From contig NZ_CP047952.1 of assembly GCF_014279875.1 (NCBI RefSeq), forward strand, positions 1,488,001-1,552,000: a stretch of 64,000 bases of DNA. The letters run 5' to 3'. Shown one piece after another: positions 9,353 through 19,796 of this stretch. Both the position numbers and the translations under genes were made by a program. Under the pieces are notes generated by a model. It made no database searches. It had not been told where the DNA came from and saw only the letters and a program-made list of their open reading frames with translations. Position 1 is the first letter of the stretch. Each line of letters opens with the position of its first letter. Source of the stretch: Synechococcus sp. MEDNS5. Lineage in GTDB: Bacteria; Cyanobacteriota; Cyanobacteriia; PCC-6307; Cyanobiaceae.

Positions 9353-9995
9353 GAATCTCTCGATCATCCGGGAGATGGCCGTCAGCGAAGGTGGCCTGCA
9401 GAGCGTCGGTGATTTGGTCGACAACTTCATTGACAGCGAGGCGATGGTCGTCTGCCTGGAGCGCTTCAAGGCCTTGCCGGGAGGTGCGGAGATGATCGAG
9501 CAACGCTATCCACCCTTCCAGCCAGATCTTGCTGCGCTGGAGGCGCTTCCGGAGGGGAGCCTGGGCCGGGCCTACGCGGGCATGATCGGCAAGCTCAACT
9601 ACGACCCAGACTTTTTCCGCCCTCGGGATACCAGCAGTGAGGCGCTCTGGCTCACCCAACGGATCGCCACCACCCACGACCTCCATCACGTGATCGGCGG
9701 GTTCAACACCCAAAGCGCTGGTGAGTCGGGCGTGTTGGCGATCACAGCGACACAGATCGGCTTTCCCGCCTACGTGCTCATTAATACCCTGGCGTCCTTC
9801 CGCGCCTTCCGCTTCGCCCCGGCAGAGCTGGCCGGCGTGAGCCGGAGCATTGCCTTCGGCAACCGCATCGGATTGGAGGCGAAGCCCCTGGTGCTGCAGC
9901 GCTGGGAAGAGGCCTGGGACAAGCCCCTTCGCCAGTGGCGGCAGGAACTTGGTGTTCACAGCGCGGAAGGCGAAGCCTTCGGGGCGGTGTATTAG
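9318..9995 (+). CDS. Coq4-family protein
   Basis: From ATG 9318 (MSRARELLRSVRNLS) the protein has 225 aa. The diagnostic motif is TTHDLHHVIGGF, the HDxxH zinc-site motif conserved in Coq4, followed by an ITATQIGFPAYVLINTL segment. In mitochondria Coq4 supports ubiquinone synthesis, but cyanobacteria make plastoquinone, so its role here is unknown, possibly quinone or lipid binding. It overlaps the MFS gene by 35 bp, and its 3' end overlaps the convergent SemiSWEET gene by 4 bp. Confidence 0.8.
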   Translation: MSRARELLRSVRNLSIIREMAVSEGGLQSVGDLVDNFIDSEAMVVCLERFKALPGGAEMIEQRYPPFQPDLAALEALPEGSLGRAYAGMIGKLNYDPDFFRPRDTSSEALWLTQRIATTHDLHHVIGGFNTQSAGESGVLAITATQIGFPAYVLINTLASFRAFRFAPAELAGVSRSIAFGNRIGLEAKPLVLQRWEEAWDKPLRQWRQELGVHSAEGEAFGAVY

Positions 9996-10261
9996 CGCTC
10001 GCCGCGCAGGAGGCGATGGCGGATCTTCTTCTGAAGCACGAAAGCCGCCGGAATGAAGGTGAGGCCATTGGCCACGATCAAAGGACCATTCCCCGTGAGA
10101 CAGCCGAACACCCCCCAGATCGCCACCCCGGTAGTGAACAAGCCATACATCGAAAGCGAAATGGATCGCGTGTCATCCATTCGCAGGGTTTTGATCGCCT
10201 GCGGGAAGAAACTGATGGTGGTGAGGGCTGCAGCGGTGTAACCGATCGCATCCACGTCCAT
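9992..10261 (-). CDS. SemiSWEET-type sugar transporter (PQ-loop)
   Basis: The 89-aa protein has three transmembrane helices and the PQ-loop signature in the first (TISFFPQAIKTLR), as in bacterial SemiSWEET sugar facilitators that work as dimers. GLFTTGVAIWGVFGC is the second helix and PLIVANGLTFIPAAFVL the third. Length is normal for the family. It stands alone, convergent with the Coq4-family gene. Sugar specificity unknown. Confidence 0.88.
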   Translation of the reverse strand: MDVDAIGYTAAALTTISFFPQAIKTLRMDDTRSISLSMYGLFTTGVAIWGVFGCLTGNGPLIVANGLTFIPAAFVLQKKIRHRLLRGER

Positions 10262-10312
10262 GGCATGAAGGATCGGCGAGATCCATAAACTGCCGCCAGT
10301 CTTGCCACAGCC

Positions 10313-10687
10313 ATGGCGTTCTCTCGCTCAACCGTGCAAATCCTGGCGGGGGCGTCGAGCGCACTCGCGCTGCTGGCTTTCAGCATCGGGGAGCTTGTTC
10401 AACCCGCTCAAGCCGCCGACAGCGAAACCCGCCAGGCTCTGGTGGGACTGGCGGCCTATGCCGAATGCAAGGTGCTGCGCTCCGGCTACAGCCGGGCGAG
10501 GGCGCAGGCGATCGTGCAGAGCGGCATCAAAAGCAATGGATGGCAGCAGCAGGCTGAATGGTTGAAATCGCCGCAAGCCATCCGGTTGGTGGCCCTCACC
10601 AGCGAAGCCATGAATACAACCTGCGACGACTTTGATCAGAACAGCCCTGACTTCATCCCAGCGATGAAGGCCCTCGATGCGCTGTGA
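10313..10687 (+). CDS. secreted hypothetical protein, 124 aa
   Basis: A typical signal peptide is present (hydrophobic SSALALLAFSIGELV, cleavage after PAQAA). The mature part of about 90 aa carries two cysteines (YAECKVL and NTTCDDF) that could form one disulfide. It contains a helical segment around YSRARAQAIVQSGIKSNGW. Not recognised beyond a picocyanobacteria-type periplasmic small protein. It lies convergent with ychF. Confidence 0.65.
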   Translation: MAFSRSTVQILAGASSALALLAFSIGELVQPAQAADSETRQALVGLAAYAECKVLRSGYSRARAQAIVQSGIKSNGWQQQAEWLKSPQAIRLVALTSEAMNTTCDDFDQNSPDFIPAMKALDAL

Positions 10688-10705
10688 AGGAAGGGCTGAA
10701 TGTGA

Positions 10706-11797
10706 TCACACATTGAAAAGGAACTCCATCACATCCCCCTCCTCCACCACGTACTCCTTCCCCTCACTGCGGAGCCAACCTTTATTGCGCGCCTCAACCA
10801 GGGAACCGGCCTCCAGCAATTTGTCGGTGCCGATGGTCTGGGCGCGGATAAAACCCCTTTCAAAATCGGTGTGAATCACACCCGCAGCTTGCGGTGCGGT
10901 CATCCCGGCCTTGAAGGTCCAGGCGCGGGTTTCCTTCTCCCCGGTGGTGAAATAAGTGCGAAGCCCCAAGAGCTGATAAGTCGCCCGGATCAGGCTTTGC
11001 AATCCCCCTTCTTTCACGCCCAGGCCATCGAGGTAGTCCTGACGCTCCTCATCCCCGAGCTCGATCAACTCAGCCTCCACCTGGGCTGAGATGCGCACGG
11101 TTTCCGCGCCCTCTTGAGCCGCCAACGCCACAATCTCCTTACAGAACGCATTGCCACCCGCCAGATCGTCTTCGCTCACGTTGGTGGCATAGATGATCGG
11201 CTTGGCAGTGAGCAGACCCAGAGGTTTCAGCATCAGAGCCTCCTCATCGCTGAGCTCCACACTGCGGGCGGCACCTCCTTGCTCAAGCACCGCTTGAATT
11301 CTTTCGAGAGCCGCATCTTCAACCTGGGCGTCCTTGCTGGTGCGCACCTGTTTCTTGAGGCGCTCCCGCCGCTTCTCGAGCTGCGACAGGTCCGCCAGAC
11401 CCAGTTCAAGGTTGATCACCTCCGCATCCCGGGCCGGGCCGACCGCACCGGACACGTGAATGACGTCGTCGTCTTCAAAACAGCGGATCACATGAACGAT
11501 CGCGTCCACTTCACGGATGTTGGCAAGGAATTTGTTGCCCAGTCCCTCCCCCTGGCTGGCGCCCTTCACGAGCCCGGCGATGTCCACGAACTCCATCCGC
11601 GTGGGGATGATCTCCGCACTGCTGCTGAGAGCAGACAGCAACTCCAACCTGGAATCCGGGACGGCCACCGTGCCGACATTGGGCTCGATGGTGCAGAACG
11701 GAAAGTTGGCCGCCTGCGCCTGCGCGTTGGCCACCAAGGCATTGAACAGAGTGGATTTGCCCACGTTGGGCAACCCGACGATTCCGGCTTTAAGCAT
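10706..11797 (-). CDS. ychF: redox-type GTP/ATP-binding protein YchF (Obg-like ATPase)
   Basis: Starting at ATG 11797 (MLKAGIVGLPNVGKSTL) the protein has 363 aa, the exact family length. The P-loop GLPNVGKS is at residues 6-13, the switch region DIAGLVKGAS follows, and the C-terminal TGS domain is marked by YFTTGEKETRAWT. The C-terminus ends EFLFNV, typical of YchF. YchF binds ATP and associates with ribosomes. The frame stays open to 11962 upstream, but this is not coding in the family. Confidence 0.95.
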   Translation of the reverse strand: MLKAGIVGLPNVGKSTLFNALVANAQAQAANFPFCTIEPNVGTVAVPDSRLELLSALSSSAEIIPTRMEFVDIAGLVKGASQGEGLGNKFLANIREVDAIVHVIRCFEDDDVIHVSGAVGPARDAEVINLELGLADLSQLEKRRERLKKQVRTSKDAQVEDAALERIQAVLEQGGAARSVELSDEEALMLKPLGLLTAKPIIYATNVSEDDLAGGNAFCKEIVALAAQEGAETVRISAQVEAELIELGDEERQDYLDGLGVKEGGLQSLIRATYQLLGLRTYFTTGEKETRAWTFKAGMTAPQAAGVIHTDFERGFIRAQTIGTDKLLEAGSLVEARNKGWLRSEGKEYVVEEGDVMEFLFNV

Positions 11798-11882
11798 GCC
11801 GGCGAATCTATCGGCAGGGCTGCGGCTTACACGGTTGCGCCGCCTACGCGCGAGACTGCGTAACGAAACATGTGCAGGGGCC

Positions 11883-13055
11883 ATGGGCAGCCAGAAGAGC
11901 GAGACCTCCGCCGGGGCCACGCACGCAGCCCTCAGGCCGCTCACCCGCCTCAGCGGCATCAAACGCCGACGTCAACGCTTGATTGCTGCCGCAGCTGTGG
12001 TTCTGGTGGTCGGTGGCGGAGCCCTGATCTGGAGCCGTGGAGCCGGCACGGGACGGCGCCAACTGGCGGACTACACCGCCACTGCTGAACGGGGGACCCT
12101 GCCGGGAGTGATCACCGCCAGTGGTGAATTGGAGCCCATCCGGCGCGTGAATGTGAGCCCCAAGCGTGGAGGCCTGCTGGATGCCCTGTATGTGGATGAA
12201 GGCGATGCGGTCACGAAGGGGCAGGTGCTGGCCCGCATGGACAGCGGAGACTTCACCGACCGAATGGATGAGCTCTCGGCCCTGGAACGTCAAGCCCGGG
12301 CGGACTACGAGGGGAAACGGGCTGATTACATCCGTTACAGAAAACTCGAGAACAGCGGAGCGATCAGTGGGTCAGACCTGGATGGCTACCGCGCAGCCTT
12401 CCTAAGCAGCAAGGAAGCGCTCACGGCAGCCAGGGAGCGCATTCAGCAGCGCGATGTGGAAGGGAATGAACTCCTGATCAGAGCACCCTTCAGCGGTGTG
12501 ATCACCGAACGGTTCGCCGAACCGGGTGCCTTCGTGACACCCACCACCACCGCATCAGCGAATGCCGGAGCCACCAGTTCTTCCATCGTTGAGCTCTCCG
12601 AAGGCCTGGAAGTGGCCGCAAAAGTTCCCGAAAGCGACATCGGCCGCATCCGGATCGGCCAAAACGCCACGGTGCGTGTGGATGCCTTCCCCGATCAGCG
12701 CTTCCCTGCCCGGGTGAGGGATATCGCTCCGCGAGCCGAGAAAACCGACAACGTGATCTCCTTTGAGGTGGAGCTGTCCTTGATCGATCCACCGCCAACC
12801 CTGCGCATCGGCATGACGGTGGACGTGGATTTCCAAACGGGGCGTACCGCTGAGAGCACACTGGTTCCCAACGTGGCGATTGTCACGGAAAACGGCCAAC
12901 CCGGCGTACTCCTCGTTGGCAAGGATGATCAGCCCCGCTTCCAACCGGTGGAACTGGGCTCGAGCAGCGGCGGCCAGAGTGCGATTCTCTCGGGGGTGAA
13001 ACCCGGCTCCAAGGTGTTCATCGACCTTCCGCCCTGGGCGAAGAAGCGCGACTGA
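11883..13055 (+). CDS. HlyD/RND-type membrane-fusion (periplasmic adaptor) protein
   Basis: The 390-aa product has a cytoplasmic basic N-terminus and one transmembrane segment (LIAAAAVVLVVGGGALIW). A biotinyl-lipoyl-like half-motif follows (GELEPIRRVNVSP then GLLDALYVDEGDAVTKGQ). Next come a helical hairpin (LERQARADYEGKRADYIRY), a second lipoyl half (IRAPFSGVITERF) and a beta-barrel. Such adaptors link an inner-membrane ABC or RND pump to an outer-membrane channel. No pump gene is adjacent; polA follows directly. Start chosen at ATG 11883, after the divergent ychF start. Confidence 0.85.
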   Translation: MGSQKSETSAGATHAALRPLTRLSGIKRRRQRLIAAAAVVLVVGGGALIWSRGAGTGRRQLADYTATAERGTLPGVITASGELEPIRRVNVSPKRGGLLDALYVDEGDAVTKGQVLARMDSGDFTDRMDELSALERQARADYEGKRADYIRYRKLENSGAISGSDLDGYRAAFLSSKEALTAARERIQQRDVEGNELLIRAPFSGVITERFAEPGAFVTPTTTASANAGATSSSIVELSEGLEVAAKVPESDIGRIRIGQNATVRVDAFPDQRFPARVRDIAPRAEKTDNVISFEVELSLIDPPPTLRIGMTVDVDFQTGRTAESTLVPNVAIVTENGQPGVLLVGKDDQPRFQPVELGSSSGGQSAILSGVKPGSKVFIDLPPWAKKRD

Positions 13056-13079
13056 TCGAGATCCGACCTGCCCGAATCC

Positions 13080-16061
13080 ATGCCTGAAACCCTCGAGAAA
13101 CCCCTGCTGTTGCTTGTGGACGGCCACTCCTTGGCCTTTCGCAGTTTCTATGCCTTCAGCAAAGGCGGTGAGGGTGGACTGGCCACGAAAGACGGCAGGC
13201 CCACCAGCGTGACCTACGGCTTTCTCAAAGCCCTGCTCGACAACAGCAAAGGCCTGAAACCGAAAGGGGTGGCCATCGCCTTCGACACCGCTGAACCTAC
13301 CTTCCGCCATCAAGCCGATGCCAACTACAAAGCCCATCGCGATGTGGCTCCTGAGGTGTTCTTCCAAGACTTGGATCAACTGCAAACGATCCTGCGCGAA
13401 CGCCTGAAACTTCCTCTCTGCCTGGCGCCTGGATACGAAGCCGATGACGTGCTGGGAACCCTGGCCAACCGTGCTGCCGCCTCGGGCTGGCGCGTGCGCA
13501 TTCTCAGCGGGGATCGGGACCTGTTCCAGCTGGTGGATGACCAGCGGGACATTGCCGTGCTCTACATGGGGGGCGGACCGTATGCCAAGAGCAGCGGACC
13601 GACCCTGATCAATGAAGCCGGCGTGGTGGCCAAGCTGGGCGTGATGCCCGACAAGGTGGTGGACCTCAAGGCCCTCACCGGCGACAGCTCCGACAACATC
13701 CCTGGCGTGAGGGGGGTTGGCCCCAAGACGGCCATCAATCTGCTCAAGGAAAACGAAGACCTCGACGGCGTGTACAGCGTGCTGGAGGAAGTGGAAGCCG
13801 AGGGGCCCAAGGCCAGTCGTGGTGCCCTGAAGGGCGCACTGAAGGGAAAGCTCAGCGCCGATCGCGACAACGCCTACCTCTCCCGCCATCTCGCTGAAAT
13901 CCTCATCGACATCCCCCTGCCCGAGGAGCCTGTTCTGGAGCTGGGCCCGGTGGATGGTGAAGGACTGGAGGAGCAGCTTCAGGACCTAGAACTCAACAGC
14001 CTGGTCCGCCAGATCCCGAGCTTCGTGGCCACCTTCTCCAGCGGCGGACTGACGGCGAACGCCCATCTGCTGGAGGCTGCAACCAGCAAGGGATCAACGT
14101 CAAAGGTCGCCGCTGCAGGCACAGATCCAGCGCCTACGCATTCAGCGCCTGCGGAGGACATCGCCCCATCCACCTTGCCCCAGCTCGCGCCGCAGGTGGT
14201 GAGCACGCAGGAGCAACTGCAGGGCTTGATGCAGCGGCTGATGGGATGCACCAACCCATCGGAGCCGGTGGCCGTGGACACCGAAACCACGGATCTGAAC
14301 CCCTTCAAAGCCCAACTGGTGGGCATCGGCGTGTGCTGGGGGGCCGGGCTCAACGATTTGGCCTATCTCCCCGTGGGACATCAAGACCCCGAGAGCCCCC
14401 AGCTGCCGCTGGAGGTCGTGTTGGAGCAGCTCGCCCCCTGGTTGAACAGCCCCAGCCATCCCAAGGCGCTGCAGAACGCCAAATACGACCGCCTGATCCT
14501 GCTGCGTCACGGCTTGCTTCTGGGCGGCGTGGTGATGGACACCCTGCTGGCGGATTACCTCCGCGATGCCGCGGCCAAACACAGCCTCGATGTGATGGCC
14601 GAGCGGGACTACGGCATCACGCCAACGGTGTTCGGTGACCTGGTGGGCAAGCCCAAAGACGGCAAGGCCAGCTGCTTTGCCGAGGTTCCCATCGATCAGG
14701 CAGCGCTTTACTGCGCCATGGATGTGCACCTCACCCGCAAGCTTGCGCTTGATCTGCGCCAGCAGCTCCAGGCCACCAGCCAGCAGCTGACCCAATTGCT
14801 CGATCAGGTGGAACTGCCGCTGGAGCCTGTGCTGGCCTTGATGGAGGCCACCGGCATCCGCATCGATCTCACCTATCTGGACACCCTCTCCAAGGAGATG
14901 GGCGAGACCCTGACGCGGCTTGAAGCCAATGCCAAACAGGCGGCCGGCGTGGACTTCAACCTGGCGTCTCCCAAGCAACTGGGTGAGCTGCTCTTCGAGA
15001 CGCTGGGCCTGGACCGCAAGAAATCACGCCGCACCAAAACGGGCTACAGCACCGATGCCACAGTGTTGGACAAGCTCGCTGACGACCATCCGGTGGTGCC
15101 TTTGGTGTTGGAGCATCGGGTGCTGAGCAAACTCAAAAGCACGTACGTGGATGCGCTGCCCCAGTTGGTGGAGGCCGAAACCGGCCGCGTGCATACGGAT
15201 TTCAACCAGGCCGTGACGGCCACCGGACGGCTCAGCAGCAGCAATCCCAACCTCCAGAACATTCCCATTCGCACCGAGTACAGCCGTCGCATCCGCAAAG
15301 CCTTCCTGCCCAAGGAGCACTGGACTCTGCTCAGTGCGGACTACTCCCAGATCGAGCTGCGCATCCTCACGCACCTCTCCGGGGAGGAGGCGCTGCTGCA
15401 GGCCTACCGCGATGGAAACGACGTGCATGCCCTCACCGCACGGCTCCTGCTTGAGAAAGACGAAGTGAGCGCCGATGAACGCCGGCTGGGCAAGACGATC
15501 AATTTCGGTGTGATTTACGGCATGGGCGCCCAGCGCTTCGCCCGCGAAACCGGGGTGAGCCAAGCGGAGGCCAAAGAGTTCCTGAGCAAATACCGGGAGC
15601 GGTATCCCAAGGTGTTCGCCTTTCTCGAACTGCAGGAACGCCTGGCCTTGAGCCGTGGCTACGTGGAGACGATCCTGGGCCGGCGCCGGCCCTTCCACTT
15701 CGACCGCAACGGTCTCGGTCGTCTCCTTGGCAAGGATCCCTTCGAGATCGATCTCGATGTGGCCCGCCGCGGTGGCATGGAAGCCCAGCAGCTGCGCGCC
15801 GCGGCCAACGCACCGATTCAAGGCTCGAGTGCCGACATCATCAAGGTGGCGATGATTCAGCTGCAGGCAGCACTGCAGCAACACTCCCTACCCGCTCGCC
15901 TGCTGCTGCAGGTGCACGATGAACTGGTGCTGGAGGTGGAGCCTTCTGCATTGGACAACGTGAAAGCTCTGGTGGTCTCCACCATGGAGAAGGCCGTGGA
16001 GCTGAGGGTGCCCCTGGTGGCCGAAACCGGCTGCGGCAGCAATTGGATGGAAGCGAAATAG
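13080..16061 (+). CDS. polA: DNA polymerase I
   Basis: The 993-aa enzyme has all three domains. The 5'-3' exonuclease starts [17 protein letters not shown] and includes [12 protein letters not shown] and [18 protein letters not shown]. The 3'-5' exonuclease appears intact: exo I VDTETTDL, exo II NAKYD, exo III YCAMD. The polymerase has motif [11 protein letters not shown], the O-helix [15 protein letters not shown], and motif [13 protein letters not shown] proline/alanine/threonine-rich linker at about residues 320-370 separates the first two domains. It acts in Okazaki fragment processing and repair. Confidence 0.97.
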   Translation: MPETLEKPLLLLVDGHSLAFRSFYAFSKGGEGGLATKDGRPTSVTYGFLKALLDNSKGLKPKGVAIAFDTAEPTFRHQADANYKAHRDVAPEVFFQDLDQLQTILRERLKLPLCLAPGYEADDVLGTLANRAAASGWRVRILSGDRDLFQLVDDQRDIAVLYMGGGPYAKSSGPTLINEAGVVAKLGVMPDKVVDLKALTGDSSDNIPGVRGVGPKTAINLLKENEDLDGVYSVLEEVEAEGPKASRGALKGALKGKLSADRDNAYLSRHLAEILIDIPLPEEPVLELGPVDGEGLEEQLQDLELNSLVRQIPSFVATFSSGGLTANAHLLEAATSKGSTSKVAAAGTDPAPTHSAPAEDIAPSTLPQLAPQVVSTQEQLQGLMQRLMGCTNPSEPVAVDTETTDLNPFKAQLVGIGVCWGAGLNDLAYLPVGHQDPESPQLPLEVVLEQLAPWLNSPSHPKALQNAKYDRLILLRHGLLLGGVVMDTLLADYLRDAAAKHSLDVMAERDYGITPTVFGDLVGKPKDGKASCFAEVPIDQAALYCAMDVHLTRKLALDLRQQLQATSQQLTQLLDQVELPLEPVLALMEATGIRIDLTYLDTLSKEMGETLTRLEANAKQAAGVDFNLASPKQLGELLFETLGLDRKKSRRTKTGYSTDATVLDKLADDHPVVPLVLEHRVLSKLKSTYVDALPQLVEAETGRVHTDFNQAVTATGRLSSSNPNLQNIPIRTEYSRRIRKAFLPKEHWTLLSADYSQIELRILTHLSGEEALLQAYRDGNDVHALTARLLLEKDEVSADERRLGKTINFGVIYGMGAQRFARETGVSQAEAKEFLSKYRERYPKVFAFLELQERLALSRGYVETILGRRRPFHFDRNGLGRLLGKDPFEIDLDVARRGGMEAQQLRAAANAPIQGSSADIIKVAMIQLQAALQQHSLPARLLLQVHDELVLEVEPSALDNVKALVVSTMEKAVELRVPLVAETGCGSNWMEAK

Positions 16062-16113
16062 CAGTCATGCAGCGGTTTACCGCTTAGGCCGTAGCCTCGC
16101 CCGCAGATCCCGA

Positions 16114-17613
16114 ATGCCTGTGTCCCTGCGGTTCACCAACACACTCACCCGCCGCACGGAACCGTTTCAGCCCCTGAAGGACGGGCAGGTGAGCATCTAC
16201 TGCTGCGGCGTGACGGTCTACGACCTCTGCCACCTGGGCCATGCCCGCAGCTACATCAATTGGGACGTGCTGCGCCGGTATCTGATCTGGAGTGGCTACG
16301 CCGTCACCTTCGTGCAGAACTTCACCGACATCGACGACAAGATCCTCAAACGTGCTGCGGAGGAAGGTTCGTCGATGGAGGTGGTGAGTGAGCGCAACAT
16401 CGAGGCGTTTCATGCCGACATGGATGCCCTCGGCATCCTGCGTCCCGATCGCATGCCCCGAGCCACCCGCTGCCTTGAAGGGATCCGGGCCCTGATCGCT
16501 GAGCTGGAAGCGAAGGGTGCTGCCTATTCCGCCGATGGAGATGTGTACTTCGCGGTGATGAAACACGCCGGCTACGGCAAGCTCAGCGGCCGCGACCTCG
16601 CCGACCAACAGACCAACGCGGACGGGCGCGTGGCCGATGCCGAAGAGGCGCGCAAGCAACACCCCTTCGACTTCGCCCTCTGGAAAGGTGCCAAGGCCGG
16701 TGAACCCAGCTTCCCCTCACCATGGGGGGATGGCCGGCCCGGCTGGCACATCGAGTGCTCCGCCATGGTGCGCGAGGAGCTCGGCGACACCATCGACATC
16801 CACCTCGGGGGCGCCGACCTGGTGTTCCCACACCACGAGAATGAGATCGCCCAATCCGAGGCAGCAACCGGCCAGGAGCTGGCGCGCGTGTGGCTGCACA
16901 ACGGCATGGTGAATGTGGGCGGCGAAAAGATGAGCAAATCACTCGGCAACTTCACCACCATCCGCGCCCTGCTGGAGAGTGGCCTTTCCGCCATGACACT
17001 GCGGCTCTTTGTGCTCCAGGCCCATTACCGCAAGCCGCTCGATTTCACCGCCGAGGCACTGGAGGCCGCAACGACCGGGTGGAAAGGGCTAAACGCTGCA
17101 CTCAGCCTTGGGGACCTCCATGCAGAAGCACTGGGATGGGGTGCTGCAGACCCCATGGACGGCGGAGCCGTTCTCGCCTCGGAGCCCTCAGCCATCGACA
17201 CGCTGCTCAGCGCCCGGCAGCGCTTCAGCGATGCCATGGACGATGACCTCAACAGCTCCGGAGCACTTGCGGTGCTGTTCGACCTGGCCCGTCCATTAAG
17301 AGCACTGGCCAATCGTCTGGATCGGGGTGACGCACCAAACCACCCTGAGGATGAAGGCCAGGAGCTTCAACACCGCTGGTTGCTGCTCAGGGAGCTCGCA
17401 GGGGTTCTGGGGCTGCGGCTGGAGCGCCCCTTAGGCAACGAGGCGGAGACGGATCTCGACAGCCAAGCCATCGAAGCTGCGATTGATGCGCGCCAGTTGG
17501 CCAAACAATCGAAGGACTTCGCGGAAGCGGATCGGATCAGGGCGGAGCTCACCGCCCAGGGCATCGAACTGATCGATAAACCGGGCGGAATCACCGAGTG
17601 GCGACGGGGCTGA
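16114..17613 (+). CDS. cysS: cysteinyl-tRNA synthetase
   Basis: The 499-aa class I synthetase has the zinc-site and HIGH-like region ([17 protein letters not shown]), the conserved WHIECSAM, and [20 protein letters not shown]. The KMSKS loop is in [12 protein letters not shown]. The C-terminal DALR-like anticodon-binding part ends near GITEWRRG. Length and motif order are normal. It follows polA by 52 bp and is probably independently transcribed. Confidence 0.97.
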   Translation: MPVSLRFTNTLTRRTEPFQPLKDGQVSIYCCGVTVYDLCHLGHARSYINWDVLRRYLIWSGYAVTFVQNFTDIDDKILKRAAEEGSSMEVVSERNIEAFHADMDALGILRPDRMPRATRCLEGIRALIAELEAKGAAYSADGDVYFAVMKHAGYGKLSGRDLADQQTNADGRVADAEEARKQHPFDFALWKGAKAGEPSFPSPWGDGRPGWHIECSAMVREELGDTIDIHLGGADLVFPHHENEIAQSEAATGQELARVWLHNGMVNVGGEKMSKSLGNFTTIRALLESGLSAMTLRLFVLQAHYRKPLDFTAEALEAATTGWKGLNAALSLGDLHAEALGWGAADPMDGGAVLASEPSAIDTLLSARQRFSDAMDDDLNSSGALAVLFDLARPLRALANRLDRGDAPNHPEDEGQELQHRWLLLRELAGVLGLRLERPLGNEAETDLDSQAIEAAIDARQLAKQSKDFAEADRIRAELTAQGIELIDKPGGITEWRRG

Positions 17614-17623
17614 CCAGCAGAGC

Positions 17624-17869
17624 TCAGGACTTTCGCTGCTGATTGGCCATTAGCGCTTCGATCTTGCGGATTCTCGTGAGGGTGGTGGTCCACACCTCAA
17701 GCCGAAAGCGTTGGTCGCCAAGCGTGGGATCGGCAGGGTCCGCACTGTCGATCCAGGCCTGCAATTCCGTGATCTTGGCCTCTGGGTTCTCCCTGGCTTC
17801 GAAGGCATCCCACAACTCCCGCTCCAGCCGAGCGCGCTCAATGAAGTTCCAGCGTTTGAGCCAGAGCAT
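17624..17869 (-). CDS. hypothetical protein, 81 aa
   Basis: The product is highly charged and helical (LKRWNFIERARLERELWD, then PEAKITELQAWIDSADP, then WTTTLTRIRKIEALM), suggesting a coiled or three-helix protein. I chose ATG 17869 (MLWLKRWN). An alternative start at 17908 adds 13 residues of no clear quality. It lies convergent with cysS, 10 bp after its stop. Function unknown. Confidence 0.5.
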   Translation of the reverse strand: MLWLKRWNFIERARLERELWDAFEARENPEAKITELQAWIDSADPADPTLGDQRFRLEVWTTTLTRIRKIEALMANQQRKS

Positions 17870-17955
17870 GGGAAGACCTGCATCAGGGCACCTGTCTACC
17901 GGATTCAAGCGACGATCAGACCTAGGTTCTGGGAAAGGAAGGTTGTTGATCGCCC

Positions 17956-18369
17956 ATGCAGCCGGAAAGCCTCTCTAAAGCAATCCAGCTGTCTGTTGCC
18001 CCGGTGTTCCTGCTAGCGGGCATCGGGGCACTGATGAATGTCCTCTCCGGACGCTTGGCAAGGATCGTTGATAACGCCAAGCAGTTGCGCCTCACCGCCG
18101 ATGCCGGTGGTGAAGTGGATGAATTGGAGCGACGACTGGCCAAGCGCCGGATGCAATTGGTGATCCGCTCGATCGAGCTGCTCACTGCCGCCACGCTGCT
18201 GATCGCCGCAATGGTGGCCGCCATGTTCCTGAGTGTGATCTCCAGGGTGAATCTCACCTTGGTGGTGGTGCCTCTGTTCATCGCCTCGATGGGGCTGGTG
18301 ATGCTTGCAGCGGTGTTCTTTCTCAGGGAGGTGCGCATGGCATCTGCGCTGCTCAACCGGCTGCTTTAA
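17956..18369 (+). CDS. DUF2721 membrane protein
   Basis: The 137-aa protein has an N-terminal helix (AIQLSVAPVFLLAGIGALMNVL), the conserved RLARIVDNAKQLR segment, a charged helical linker, and two more membrane helices near 18180-18330. This arrangement matches the DUF2721 family found widely in cyanobacteria and proteobacteria; its function is unknown. It lies convergent with the SNF transporter gene. Confidence 0.8.
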   Translation: MQPESLSKAIQLSVAPVFLLAGIGALMNVLSGRLARIVDNAKQLRLTADAGGEVDELERRLAKRRMQLVIRSIELLTAATLLIAAMVAAMFLSVISRVNLTLVVVPLFIASMGLVMLAAVFFLREVRMASALLNRLL

Positions 18370-18389
18370 ATCAGCGGATTGCCCGCCAA

Positions 18390-19736
18390 TCAGGCGGCGC
18401 CGAACCAGTTGCGCAGCAGATCCACCGTGCTGATCAACAATCCGGCGGCGATCACCACCGGTGAGATCCATTGCAGGCAGAACATCATCACCCGTCTGAC
18501 CAGGGGCGAAGCGGCGTCGCTCTGTTGGAGATCCTCAAGAAACAGATTCGGCACGACCCAACCCATCAGCACGGCAATCAGCAGGCCACCAGCGATCAAC
18601 AGCACGCCGCCGAAGAGGGCATCCATCGTTCCCAGCACCTCCGTACTCATGCTGGAGGGGATTCCGACGACAAAAATCACAGCGGCACTGACCCATGTGG
18701 CCTTGCCGCGGTTCCAGCTCAAGCGATCCATCAGGGACGACACTGGAACCTCCAGCAGAGACACCGACGATGTGATCGCCGCCAGATAGGCCAAGGCAAA
18801 AAACAGCACAGCCACCACCTGGCCCGTCCCATCAATGGAGGCCAATCCTGTGGGTAAAGCGATGAAGATGGCTCCAATCGTGGAATCGCTCACCACTTCG
18901 GTGAGGTTGAAGCTGATCACCACAGGAAAGGTGAGCATGCCGGCCAGAAGCCCCACGGCTGTGTCCAGACCCACCACAGCCACGGCTTCCTGTGGCAGTG
19001 GTGCTTTGCGATTCAAGTAGGCCGAATAGGCAAGAATCGAGCCGATGCCCGTACCGATTGAGAAGAAGGCCTGGCTGAAGGCATTGCGGATGGTGGTGAT
19101 GTTCATCAGCTCCTCCCCATCCCAGCGCAGCAGGAAGGTGCGATAGCCCTCACCAGCGCCTGGAAGCGTGCTGGCCCAGATCGCCAGACCGATCAGCAGA
19201 AGCAACAGAAGAGGCAAGGCCCAACGCGAGAGTCGTTCGATTCCCGCCTGAACACCAGCAGCCACCACAAGGGCCGTGAGCAGGAGGCTGATTCCCTGAC
19301 CGGCCAGAGCACTGTTGCCCCCGCTGATGGACGCGAAGAACGCATCAGCAGCCTGCTTGTTCTCAGGCAGACCAACCAGAAGGGCGTGCACGAGGGTGTG
19401 CCCCGTCCATCCCATCAACACGGCGTAGAAGGCCAGGATTCCGCAGGATGCCGCGATGAACAACCAGCCCATCGGCCACCAAGCCTTGCCAGCCGCTTTG
19501 GTGGGAGCCAGCAAAGGACTGCTGCCTGTACTGCGGCCCAACACCATCTCCGCCACCAGCACGGGCAGGCAGATCAGCCCCACGATCAGCAGATAAAGCA
19601 GCACGAAACTGCCACCGCCTCCCTGGGATGCGCGGTAAGCGAACCCCCAGAGATTGCCCAGACCCACGGCACTGCCGGCAGCCGCCAGCACGAACCCAAA
19701 ACCGGACTTCCACTGCTCTTTTCTCACCGCCGCCAT
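18390..19736 (-). CDS. sodium-dependent transporter, SNF/NSS family
   Basis: From ATG 19736 ([17 protein letters not shown]) the protein has 448 aa and about 11-12 hydrophobic segments. The first helix carries [15 protein letters not shown], the family signature with the unwound sodium- and substrate-binding stretch. A second marker is [20 protein letters not shown]. LeuT-type members import amino acids or related solutes with Na+, which fits a marine host. An upstream ATG at 19787 in frame is less likely because the family starts near the chosen one. Confidence 0.9.
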   Translation of the reverse strand: MAAVRKEQWKSGFGFVLAAAGSAVGLGNLWGFAYRASQGGGGSFVLLYLLIVGLICLPVLVAEMVLGRSTGSSPLLAPTKAAGKAWWPMGWLFIAASCGILAFYAVLMGWTGHTLVHALLVGLPENKQAADAFFASISGGNSALAGQGISLLLTALVVAAGVQAGIERLSRWALPLLLLLLIGLAIWASTLPGAGEGYRTFLLRWDGEELMNITTIRNAFSQAFFSIGTGIGSILAYSAYLNRKAPLPQEAVAVVGLDTAVGLLAGMLTFPVVISFNLTEVVSDSTIGAIFIALPTGLASIDGTGQVVAVLFFALAYLAAITSSVSLLEVPVSSLMDRLSWNRGKATWVSAAVIFVVGIPSSMSTEVLGTMDALFGGVLLIAGGLLIAVLMGWVVPNLFLEDLQQSDAASPLVRRVMMFCLQWISPVVIAAGLLISTVDLLRNWFGAA

Positions 19737-19796
19737 GAACGTGCTGTCCAGCCCTCTCGGCGGAAGTTTGCCAGCTTCCGGAATCAAAGTGGGAGG

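Noticed and set aside
12555-13889. 444-aa minus-strand frame opposite the HlyD-type gene and the start of polA
   Set aside because: It is antisense to two clear genes. Long open antisense frames are common in GC-rich DNA; composition is His/Gln/Gly-rich without a domain.
15024-15884. 286-aa minus-strand frame inside polA
   Set aside because: Antisense shadow of the polymerase domain with no independent features.
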